From Oscillospiraceae bacterium (GTDB lineage Bacteria; Bacillota; Clostridia; Oscillospirales; Acutalibacteraceae): DNA of 50,408 nucleotides. The stretch covers positions 1 through 50,408 of the forward strand of contig WQWM01000016.1 of assembly GCA_009785335.1 (NCBI GenBank), in the 5' to 3' direction. The notes under the pieces were generated by a model. That model was not told the DNA's origin. It ran no database searches and was given only the letters and a program-made list of their open reading frames with translations. Position numbers and translations under genes: made by a program. How positions within the stretch are numbered: position 1 is the first letter of the stretch; every line of letters begins with the position of its first letter. Below are positions 1 through 5,723 of the stretch, in pieces.

Positions 1-610
1 AGGGGATGACGTTATCCAGCATTTCGGGCCAAGTGTCGAAAGTCTTGCCAGCACCGCTGATGGCTTGATAGGTGCACACGGCCACATCTTGCACATCGGC
101 AAGGGGATACAGCGCGGGCACATAGCTTTGCAGTGAGCAGTTGCTTTTCACTGCGACGAAGCCGCGCTGTGTCCCCAATCGCTTTCGTTGCGCGGCAATC
201 ACTTCACTATGGTTAGCATTTAGCTCGGGAATAATCATCGGCACATCAGCCGTGCCGCGGTGCGCAGAGTTATTGCTCACCACCGGGCATTCGGCCAAGG
301 CGTAGGCATCTTCAAGCGCCTTTGTTTCGGCTTTGCTGATGTCTACCGCGCAAAACACGAAGTCCACCTGTGCGGCTACGGCTTGCACGTCAAAGGCATC
401 GTAGACCATCAAGTCTTTCAGGCTTTCGGGGCAGGGGGCGGCATCAATCTGCCAACGGTCAGCCATCAGCTCGCCATAGGTCTTGCCTGCCGAGCGTGCA
501 CTTGCCGCCAATGCGGTGACTTCAAACCATGGATGGTCAGCTAGCAACAGCGCAAAACGCTGCCCTACCATGCCGGTTGCGCCCAAAATTCCAACGCGAT
601 ATTGTTTCAT
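1..610 (-). CDS. asd: Aspartate-semialdehyde dehydrogenase, 3' part off the window
   Basis: Makes aspartate semialdehyde from aspartyl phosphate with NADPH, the branch point to lysine/diaminopimelate, threonine and methionine. Reading the minus strand from ATG at 610, the protein opens with a Rossmann nucleotide-binding motif (GATGMVGQRF, residues about 10-19) and reaches the active-site cysteine in VKSNCSLQSY. About 203 codons are present and the C-terminal dimerisation half lies beyond position 1. An AAGGAG ribosome binding site lies just upstream of the start. The GATGMVGQRF form resembles the branch of the family typical of archaea, fungi and some Firmicutes. It is divergent from the 2TM-domain gene. 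Identity is firm; the sub-branch is an impression. Confidence 0.93.
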   Translation of the reverse strand, partial: MKQYRVGILGATGMVGQRFALLLADHPWFEVTALAASARSAGKTYGELMADRWQIDAAPCPESLKDLMVYDAFDVQAVAAQVDFVFCAVDISKAETKALEDAYALAECPVVSNNSAHRGTADVPMIIPELNANHSEVIAAQRKRLGTQRGFVAVKSNCSLQSYVPALYPLADVQDVAVCTYQAISGAGKTFDTWPEMLDNVIP

Positions 611-623
611 GTGAAAATTCTCC

Positions 624-686
624 TTGCTTTTTTGCGTGTTATCTATTATAATCTATATTATAACATACTATGACGCTACACGTCAA
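624..686. promoter_or_regulatory. Divergent promoters for asd (-) and the 2TM protein (+)
   Basis: Plus strand: TTGCTT (624-629), 17 bases, TATAAT (647-652). Minus strand: TTGACG (681-686), 18 bases, TATAAT (657-662). The two -10 boxes nearly abut, so the two polymerases would compete for the same stretch. Confidence 0.65.
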
Positions 687-709
687 GTAAGAATTAAAGG
701 AGATTTTTT

Positions 710-1030
710 ATGCAAGAGCCAACCCCACGCATCACAGACGAAGAATTGATGAAACAAGCAAGAGCAAACGTACAACGCAAAAAGGAATTTAAAATCCACT
801 TGGCGGTTTATCTGGCGGTCAACGCATTTTTAACAGGCATCTTTTTTGTCACAAGCCGCCATGCCTTCCGCGCCTATTTTTGGCCCATGTGGCCGATGTT
901 GGGCTGGGGACTTGGTGTTGCCATCCACGGTGCAGTGGTTTATTTGGGCGGCAATAGCGCAAAAGAAGTTGACCAAGTGAAGAAGGAATATCAAAAACTC
1001 AAAGATGCGCAAGGCGAAAAGAATGACTAA
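710..1030 (+). CDS. 2TM-domain small membrane protein
   Basis: 106 residues with an AAGGAG site upstream. It has a charged N-terminus (residues 1-28), two hydrophobic segments (about 29-48 and 60-80) separated by a Trp/Pro-rich turn (AYFWPMWPMLGWG), and a Lys/Glu-rich cytoplasmic tail. This arrangement matches the 2TM-domain family (PF13239-like), which is often found alone or fused to histidine kinases and has no settled function. It is transcribed alone, divergent from asd. No charged or polar residues in the membrane part suggest catalysis. Confidence 0.75.
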   Translation: MQEPTPRITDEELMKQARANVQRKKEFKIHLAVYLAVNAFLTGIFFVTSRHAFRAYFWPMWPMLGWGLGVAIHGAVVYLGGNSAKEVDQVKKEYQKLKDAQGEKND

Positions 1031-1114
1031 TTACTATTTTGCGCAAAAGTCAAGCAAATGATTGCTTTTTCGCAGAACTTGCAGACACAGCCGCGAAGCG
1101 CATAAAAATCCCCC

Positions 1115-1143
1115 TTGACACTTACCCTATTATATGCTATAAT
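1115..1143 (+). promoter_or_regulatory. Consensus sigma-A promoter of the candidate antitoxin RNA
   Basis: TTGACA (1115-1120), 17 bases, TATAAT (1138-1143): a perfect match. No open reading frame with a ribosome binding site follows, so the product is probably an RNA. An 11-base perfect inverted repeat (CCCCCTTGACA at 1110-1120, TGTCAAGGGGG at 1149-1159) encloses the promoter. Confidence 0.85.
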
Positions 1144-1149
1144 AAGAAT

Positions 1150-1255
1150 GTCAAGGGGGCGTTGGCGCCACCGGAAACGGTCGCTACCTCCTGATTTTAA
1201 ATCAAAGACTAACCGCTCACTAGTTGCAAGCAGGGGAGCGGTTTAGTCTTTATCT
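1150..1255 (+). ncRNA. Candidate type I antitoxin RNA, convergent with the 26-residue toxin gene
   Basis: A transcript from the consensus promoter would start near 1150 and stop at the hairpin at 1204-1251, giving about 100 nt without a translatable frame. Its 3' end is complementary to the 3' end of the toxin message, including the toxin stop codon. This is the geometry of TxpA/RatA-type modules, where the antisense RNA pairs with the toxin mRNA tail. It also carries a CCTCC stretch near 1188-1192. Size and function are inferred from the layout; no expression data. Confidence 0.6.
1204..1251. terminator. Shared bidirectional hairpin terminator of the toxin/antitoxin pair
   Basis: Arms AAAGACTAACCGCTC (1204-1218) and GAGCGGTTTAGTCTTT (1236-1251) pair with a single bulge around a 17-base loop. 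It can end both convergent transcripts and makes their tails complementary. The U-tracts are weak on both sides. Confidence 0.65.
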
Positions 1256-1323
1256 TGGGTTAGATGTACTATCAGTGACCAGCAGATGAGCAAAAGACAC
1301 ATCGCCAATATAATCTCAAGCAT
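1243..1323 (-). CDS. Hydrophobic 26-residue peptide, candidate type I toxin
   Basis: Starts at ATG 1323 behind a strong AAGGGAGGTGG site (1328-1338) with correct spacing. The product begins MLEIILAMCLLLIC, continues through WSLIV and ends HLTQDKD: one membrane-spanning helix with a short polar tail, like holin-like and TxpA/Fst-type toxins. The stop codon sits inside the terminator arm. The 5' leader (about 75 nt) has CCTCC at 1360-1364, able to mask the ribosome binding site, a feature known from type I toxin messages. It has no homologue that I can name. Alternative: an ordinary small membrane peptide. Confidence 0.65.
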   Translation of the reverse strand: MLEIILAMCLLLICWSLIVHLTQDKD

Positions 1324-1404
1324 CACACCACCTCCCTTCATGACTGAATGTCACTTTCAGGAGGAAAAGACTGCGCGTCCCAAGCAGGCCACAGCACCAA
1401 AATC

Positions 1405-1433
1405 ATTTTACCACACATTTTTGCGATTGTCAA
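1405..1433 (-). promoter_or_regulatory. Promoter of the candidate toxin gene
   Basis: On the minus strand TTGACA (1428-1433), 17 bases, TAAAAT (1405-1410). The predicted start near 1398 gives a leader of about 75 nt before the toxin ATG. Confidence 0.8.
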
Positions 1434-1463
1434 CAAAAATTGCTAAAAACAGGGGGATTTGCG

Positions 1464-3092
1464 ATGAAAACCAACTACGAACAATGGGCAGTCTATCAAA
1501 TCTGGCCGCGCTCTTTTGCCGACGGCAACGGCGACGGCATCGGCGATCTGCATGGCGTGCTGGCCAAGCTCGATTATATCAAAAGCTTGGGCGTAGATGC
1601 CATTTGGTTTTCGCCGCTATATCCCAGTCCCAATGCCGACTACGGCTACGATTGCGCTGATTACAAAAACATCAACCCCGAGTACGGCGATCTAGCGCTA
1701 TTCAAGCGGGTGATTGATGAAGCGCATGCCCGTGACATTAAAGTGATCATTGATCTTGTGCTCAACCACACCAGCGACCAGCACGAGTGGTTCAAGCAAT
1801 CGAAAGATAAAAATAGCAAATATCACGACTATTATTTTTGGAGAAAAGGCAAAGGCAAAGATGGCAAAAAATCGCCCAATAATTGGTTAAGCATGTTCGA
1901 GGGCGGCGCATGGGAGTATAACGAAGATTTACACGAGTTTTACTTGCACGTGTTTGCCAAAGGTCAACCCGATCTGAACATGGCCAATCCCGCCGTGCGC
2001 GAGGAAGTTAAAGACATCATGCGCTTTTGGCTGGATCTCGGCGTGGACGGTTTCCGCGAGGATGTCATCACCTACATTGCCAAGCGCGAGGGGCTGCCCA
2101 ACGGATTTCCATTGCCCATCGCCACGGGATATAAGCACTACACCAGCCTGCCCAAAGTTAAGGATTATCTGCGTGAATTCAAGGAAGAAGTGCTTGACAA
2201 GTATAATGCCTTTACAGTTGGCGAGGCACCCATGATGACCACCAAAGTGGCCAAAGATTACATTACCGGCGATGATAAAGTGCTTGATGTCATGTTCCAT
2301 TTTCAGCACATGGAAGCCGACTGCATCATGAACGACTGGGTGGCCACGCCGTTCCGGCTGGGCAAGCTCAAGCGAGTCTTCAAGCACTGGCAGCGTGAGT
2401 TGCACGGCCAAGCTTTCAATGCCAATTACATGGAAAACCACGACCACCCACGCGTGATCGATAAGTACGGCTCACGCAAATACCGCGTTGAAAGTGCGAA
2501 GATGTTGGCCGCGCTGTTTATTTTGCAAAGCGGCATGCCGTTTATCTATCAAGGGCAAGAAATCGGCATGACGAATATCGAGCTGCAACGGCTTGACCAA
2601 TTCAAAGATGTGGTGACCTTCAACAACTTTAACTTGGCGAAAAAGTTTGGGTTGGGCGAAAAACTCTTCGTTAAATATGCAAATCGCCGCAGCCGTGAGA
2701 ACTCCCGCACACCGATGCAGTGGACTGGCGAAACGAATGCTGGCTGGGTGAATCCATGGTTCAACGTCAACGAAAACTGCAGCGAAATCAACGTGGCCGC
2801 AGCCGAGGCCGACCCGAATTCCATCTTGCACTGGTATCGTGCACTGCTGAAGTTCCGCAAAGAGAACCCAGTGGTCATCTACGGCAAGTATACGCCTTTG
2901 AAAACAAGCCGTAAAGTGTTTGCCTATGCAAGCGAGCACGAGGACAAAAAAATCGTGTTCGTGGGCAGCTTCAGCGACAAGGCAAAAGCCTTTACACCAC
3001 CGAAAAATGGCGAGCTGGTGTTCTGCAATTACCAGCAACAGCAGGAAAAATTGCAACCTTGGGAGTGCAGAGTTTATGTCATTAACAATTAG
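1464..3092 (+). CDS. GH13 alpha-glucosidase (oligo-1,6-glucosidase type)
   Basis: 542 residues. Hydrolyses alpha-glucosidic bonds of isomalto- or malto-oligosaccharides in the cytoplasm (no signal peptide). The catalytic triad is visible: nucleophile Asp200 in GVDGFREDV, acid/base Glu254 in TVGEAP, and Asp327 in MENHDHPR; spacing and length match oligo-1,6-glucosidases and trehalose-6-phosphate hydrolases of the family. I chose the ATG at 1464 because AGGGGG precedes it at good spacing and MKTNYEQWAVYQIWPRSF is the typical N-terminus; an upstream TTG at 1440 is not supported. Its 3' end overlaps the next gene by 17 bases. Exact substrate cannot be told. Confidence 0.9.
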   Translation: MKTNYEQWAVYQIWPRSFADGNGDGIGDLHGVLAKLDYIKSLGVDAIWFSPLYPSPNADYGYDCADYKNINPEYGDLALFKRVIDEAHARDIKVIIDLVLNHTSDQHEWFKQSKDKNSKYHDYYFWRKGKGKDGKKSPNNWLSMFEGGAWEYNEDLHEFYLHVFAKGQPDLNMANPAVREEVKDIMRFWLDLGVDGFREDVITYIAKREGLPNGFPLPIATGYKHYTSLPKVKDYLREFKEEVLDKYNAFTVGEAPMMTTKVAKDYITGDDKVLDVMFHFQHMEADCIMNDWVATPFRLGKLKRVFKHWQRELHGQAFNANYMENHDHPRVIDKYGSRKYRVESAKMLAALFILQSGMPFIYQGQEIGMTNIELQRLDQFKDVVTFNNFNLAKKFGLGEKLFVKYANRRSRENSRTPMQWTGETNAGWVNPWFNVNENCSEINVAAAEADPNSILHWYRALLKFRKENPVVIYGKYTPLKTSRKVFAYASEHEDKKIVFVGSFSDKAKAFTPPKNGELVFCNYQQQQEKLQPWECRVYVINN

Positions 3093-3600
3093 ATTAGCTA
3101 GAGCTGAAGATTACGAAGATGTCGCCCGTTTGCAGCGGCAAGTTGCGCAGTTGCACCATGATTGGCGCCCGGATATCTATCGCCCCGCGCAAAAGTATGA
3201 TCAAACGCGTTATGAGGAGCTGCTTGCCAACCCTGACACACCCATTCTCGTGGCAGAAAAGGGCGAAAAAGATATGTTTTGCAGTGACTTGGAGAGAACA
3301 CAGCGAAGCGATGGAGCCCCACCACAGGTGGCGGGATATGTGCTGCTACGGGTGATTACCCCGCAAAATCCGGTACAGGTGCAGCGTAGTTTCATGCATA
3401 TCGATGACCTGTGCGTGGACGAAACGTGCCGCAGGCAGGGTGTGGGTGAGGCACTGATGTGCGCTGTTATGGAACTTGCACGCGAGCGCGAACTTGACGC
3501 AGTTGAGCTAGGCGTGTGGGAATGCAATGAAGCCGCCCGTGCATTTTACAAGCAGCTGGGGTTTGTGGTGAAAACGCGCAGCATGGAGATGAAACTGTAA
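3076..3600 (+). CDS. GNAT acetyltransferase with a repeat-derived insertion
   Basis: 174 residues; starts at ATG 3076 inside the glucosidase gene, with GGGAG at 3061-3065, so the two are probably translationally coupled. The acetyl-CoA loop is visible as CRRQGVGEALM and the C-terminus shows the usual NEAARAFYKQLGF. The acceptor substrate is unknown. Residues about 66-84 (DMFCSDLERTQRSDGAPPQ) interrupt the normal beta-hairpin between LVAEKGE and VAGYVLLRV; the DNA there contains ACACAGCGAAGCGA, the core of an intergenic repeat family in this window, so a repeat seems to have been inserted in frame. Confidence 0.85.
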   Translation: MSLTIRLARAEDYEDVARLQRQVAQLHHDWRPDIYRPAQKYDQTRYEELLANPDTPILVAEKGEKDMFCSDLERTQRSDGAPPQVAGYVLLRVITPQNPVQVQRSFMHIDDLCVDETCRRQGVGEALMCAVMELARERELDAVELGVWECNEAARAFYKQLGFVVKTRSMEMKL

Positions 3601-3638
3601 ATAAAAAAGACTCTTTTAAACAATTTTTTGATGAATGT

Positions 3639-3719
3639 TGAATCGCCGCCCCTACAGGTGTATATTATCTAAATACTTGCTGCATGCCGCAACATGTAGG
3701 GGCGGCAATCTTGCCGCCC
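3639..3719. repeat. Family A TAGGGGCGG palindromic element (MITE-like)
   Basis: AATCGCCGCCCCTACAGGT at the left and ACATGTAGGGGCGGCAATC at the right form near-perfect inverted ends about 80 bases apart. The same pair recurs at 12682-12771, with variants at 17946, 25662 and 42274. No coding capacity. Confidence 0.8.
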
Positions 3720-3737
3720 GCAACTTTAAATATAAAC

Positions 3738-3764
3738 AAAAACGCCCCTTGATGTTCAAGGGGC
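3738..3764 (-). terminator. Terminator of the micropeptide operon
   Basis: Minus strand: GCCCCTTGA, loop ACA, TCAAGGGGC, then GTTTTTG. A classic rho-independent terminator just after the last micropeptide. Confidence 0.85.
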
Positions 3765-3778
3765 ATTGACTTTATTTG

Positions 3779-3892
3779 TTAAAATACGTGACGGTTCAGC
3801 AGGCCAATCACGCCCAAGATGGGCAGGGCAAAGGTCATAATACCCAGCAGCGTGCCGCCAACACTAACCAGCAATCCAGTTAAGGCTTCCAT
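3779..3892 (-). CDS. Hydrophobic micropeptide 4 (37 residues)
   Basis: Last of four tandem micropeptides on the minus strand. It begins MEALTGLLVSVGG and ends PILGVIGLLNRHVF. Two short hydrophobic stretches joined at a proline; only one acidic and one or two basic residues, so the net charge is near zero. AAAGGAGC precedes the ATG. Its start (ME-x-L) and end (GLLNR) resemble micropeptide 2, which suggests duplication. It has no leader, Cys or bacteriocin motif. Function unknown. Confidence 0.7.
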   Translation of the reverse strand: MEALTGLLVSVGGTLLGIMTFALPILGVIGLLNRHVF

Positions 3893-3923
3893 AGATGAAG
3901 CTCCTTTCGTCGTAAATGGTTGG

Positions 3924-4019
3924 TTAAAAGAATGCCCAGTTAACGGCACTGATGAGCAAATGAACCAGCGCTGTAATCATAACAACTGCGGCAGCCAAAG
4001 AAAAAAGTTGCGATAACAT
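3924..4019 (-). CDS. Hydrophobic micropeptide 3 (31 residues)
   Basis: Begins MLSQLFSLAAAVVMIT, ends LLISAVNWAFF. A single membrane-spanning helix with no charged residue except one His. CGAAAGGAAC lies upstream of the ATG at a normal distance. Third in the four-gene minus-strand operon, about 30 bases from its neighbours. Function unknown; the lack of positive charge argues against a typical leaderless bacteriocin. Confidence 0.7.
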   Translation of the reverse strand: MLSQLFSLAAAVVMITALVHLLISAVNWAFF

Positions 4020-4047
4020 GGCCAAGTTCCTTTCGTTTTTTGATTAA

Positions 4048-4143
4048 TTAGCTAAGCACGCCAAAGCGATACAGTAGACCCATTACGCCAATTGTGCTTG
4101 CAACTGCACCGATGATGGCACTGATCAGGGCTAAAATTTCCAT
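4048..4143 (-). CDS. Hydrophobic micropeptide 2 (31 residues)
   Basis: Begins MEILALISAIIGAVAST and ends MGLLYRFGVLS, a single helix rich in Ile/Ala/Gly with one Glu and one Arg. GAAAGGAGA lies upstream. It resembles micropeptide 4 at both ends. Second gene of the operon. No family recognised. Confidence 0.7.
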   Translation of the reverse strand: MEILALISAIIGAVASTIGVMGLLYRFGVLS

Positions 4144-4176
4144 GAATAATTCTCCTTTCTTCATTAACAAACTAGC

Positions 4177-4260
4177 TTATGAAACTGTGATGTATACGCC
4201 GAGAATGGACAGAAGTAGTCCTACCACGAGGAATGCAAGTGAACTAAATACGCTTGGCAT
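4177..4260 (-). CDS. Hydrophobic micropeptide 1 (27 residues)
   Basis: First gene of the operon: begins MPSVFSSLAFLVVG and ends ILGVYITVS, with no charged side chain at all. An AAGGAGG site (4269-4275) sits 8 bases from the ATG, and the promoter at 4291-4319 places the transcript start just upstream. Strong signals for so short a gene argue that it is expressed. Function unknown. Confidence 0.72.
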   Translation of the reverse strand: MPSVFSSLAFLVVGLLLSILGVYITVS

Positions 4261-4290
4261 ACGTCGCACCTCCTTCAAACTGATGCAACA

Positions 4291-4319
4291 AGTATATCAC
4301 AAATTGTTTACTTTGTCAA
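4291..4319 (-). promoter_or_regulatory. Promoter of the micropeptide operon
   Basis: Minus strand TTGACA (4314-4319), 17 bases, TATACT (4291-4296). Divergent from the purO promoter about 60 bases away. Confidence 0.85.
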
Positions 4320-4380
4320 GCACAGAAATTTACATTTATAGATAGTTGCATGACAAAATTTGCGATTTTGTGAAAAACAC

Positions 4381-4409
4381 TTGACAACACACGCACTATA
4401 TTGTAAAAT
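4381..4409 (+). promoter_or_regulatory. Promoter of purO
   Basis: TTGACA (4381-4386), 17 bases, TAAAAT (4404-4409). The leader to purO is only about 30 bases, so there is no room for a purine riboswitch. Confidence 0.85.
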
Positions 4410-4447
4410 AGCAGTATATTAAATCACGAAGGAGAGGGATTTACTGC

Positions 4448-5155
4448 ATGAAAACTGCACAGATTTACCTGCAAGGCAATGCCTACCCCGGGCGCGGACT
4501 GCTGCTGGGCATGCACAGTGATGGCCAACATGCTGTGGTGGCTTATTTTATCATGGGGCGCAGCGAAAACAGCCGCAACCGCGTGTTTAGCCCCTGCGGG
4601 AACGGCCTGCGCACATTACCCCACGACCCAAGCCGCTTGAAAGACCCCTCGTTGGTGATTTACTCGCCGGTGCGTGTGCTGGGCAACCAGGTTATCGTCA
4701 CCAATGGCGACCAAACCGACACCATCGCGGATTATCTGCGTGACGGCAAGAGTTTTGAGGAAGCATTGCGCACGCGCGAGTTTGAACCGGACCCGCCGAT
4801 TTACACACCGCGCATCAGTGGATTGCTGACAAAAAAAGGCCGCTCGTTTACATATAAACTCAGCATCCTCAAGGCCAGCGAAAGTGCGGAGAAAGTTTGC
4901 CAGCGCTTCTTTTATGAATACGAGCCTGTGCTGGGTGAGGGGCATTTGATCCATACATATCTGCGTGATGGCAACCCGGTGGTGCCCAGTTTTGCCGGTG
5001 AGCCGGTGCGTGTGGCCATCTCCGGCACCATCGACACCTACACCCGCACCTTTTGGAATGCGCTGCACGACGACAACAAAATTGCCTTGTTTGTGCGTTA
5101 CATCAACTTGCTCACCGGCGAAACCCAAACGAAGATTGAGAACAAGCACGCTTAA
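4448..5155 (+). CDS. purO: IMP cyclohydrolase, PurO type
   Basis: 235 residues. Closes the ring of FAICAR to give IMP, the last step of purine synthesis. It has the archaeal-style PurO fold (PF07826), recognisable from GNAYPGRGLLLG near the N-terminus and the FIMGRSENSRNRVF segment, rather than the MGS-like domain of bifunctional PurH. GAAGGAGAGGG precedes the ATG. It pairs functionally with the free-standing AICAR transformylase at 5724, so the two last reactions use separate proteins here. Identification is by motif memory, and strong. Confidence 0.88.
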   Translation: MKTAQIYLQGNAYPGRGLLLGMHSDGQHAVVAYFIMGRSENSRNRVFSPCGNGLRTLPHDPSRLKDPSLVIYSPVRVLGNQVIVTNGDQTDTIADYLRDGKSFEEALRTREFEPDPPIYTPRISGLLTKKGRSFTYKLSILKASESAEKVCQRFFYEYEPVLGEGHLIHTYLRDGNPVVPSFAGEPVRVAISGTIDTYTRTFWNALHDDNKIALFVRYINLLTGETQTKIENKHA

Positions 5156-5177
5156 ATGAGGTAGATGAGGAGTTGCG

Positions 5178-5354
5178 ATGAATCGTTTGCTTACCAGCAT
5201 TCTCTTATATAGCGTTCCTGTAGGTTTTCTTGTTAGTGCCATTGGCTTATTCTTCACGGGAAACATATGGGGGATATTGCTTGGCATTGCTTACTTAGTG
5301 GTGGCTGCATTTGTGGGGCTTGTGGTCAATGGGCTCATTTTTATAGGGACATAA
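5178..5354 (+). CDS. Small membrane protein, 58 residues
   Basis: ATG at 5178 behind GAGGAG, 22 bases after purO. Two hydrophobic helices: ILLYSVPVGFLVSAIGLFF and ILLGIAYLVVAAFVGLVV, joined by a TGNIWG turn. No catalytic-looking residue. Same strand and spacing as purO and the next small gene, so likely one transcript. No family recognised. Confidence 0.65.
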   Translation: MNRLLTSILLYSVPVGFLVSAIGLFFTGNIWGILLGIAYLVVAAFVGLVVNGLIFIGT

Positions 5355-5367
5355 GGGAGGTTACGCC

Positions 5368-5550
5368 ATGTTGATTCTTATCGGGCATCTCATAGCGGGA
5401 ACCGTTCCCCTTGTGCTGGGGGCAATCGCCACAATTTTTGGGGGACTTCTTGGGGGGCGTCCCGAGAGTTTAATTATTGGAGCATTTTTGTTGCTTGCAG
5501 GTGTATCCACTGTCGGGCTGGGCTTTTTGTGGAGGCACGTGTTTGGTTAA
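5368..5550 (+). CDS. Small membrane protein, 60 residues
   Basis: GGGAGG precedes the ATG, 13 bases after the previous stop. Two hydrophobic helices flank a GGRPES loop, and the protein ends WRHVFG. It matches its upstream neighbour in size and layout but not clearly in sequence. The ending RHVF also closes micropeptide 4 on the other side of purO, which may be chance. Function unknown. Confidence 0.65.
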   Translation: MLILIGHLIAGTVPLVLGAIATIFGGLLGGRPESLIIGAFLLLAGVSTVGLGFLWRHVFG

Positions 5551-5597
5551 TGACGCAATGTACGATGCTCGCACTCGCTAATTTTACAAAATAAATT

Positions 5598-5634
5598 AAC
5601 TCCTTCATTGTTCATGAGGGAGTTTTGTGTTTTT
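5598..5634 (+). terminator. Terminator after purO and the two small membrane genes
   Basis: AACTCCTTCAT, five-base loop, ATGAGGGAGTT, then TTGTGTTTTT. One G-U pair in an otherwise perfect stem. Confidence 0.75.
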
Positions 5635-5658
5635 ACATCAATCTACCGTCTTGAACCC

Positions 5659-5688
5659 TTGACAAGCCCCCGCGCAATGTGCTAAAAT
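5659..5688 (+). promoter_or_regulatory. Promoter of the AICAR transformylase gene
   Basis: TTGACA (5659-5664), 18 bases, TAAAAT (5683-5688). Leader of about 30 bases. Confidence 0.8.
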
Positions 5689-5723
5689 AAGATGGGAGAA
5701 TTTATTAAAAGGGGAATGATTAC

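Noticed and set aside
3738-4319. Reading the four micropeptides as a multi-component leaderless bacteriocin
   Set aside because: Such bacteriocins are cationic and usually contain Trp and Lys; these peptides have almost no charge, and no ABC transporter or immunity gene is adjacent. Kept as an unassigned operon.
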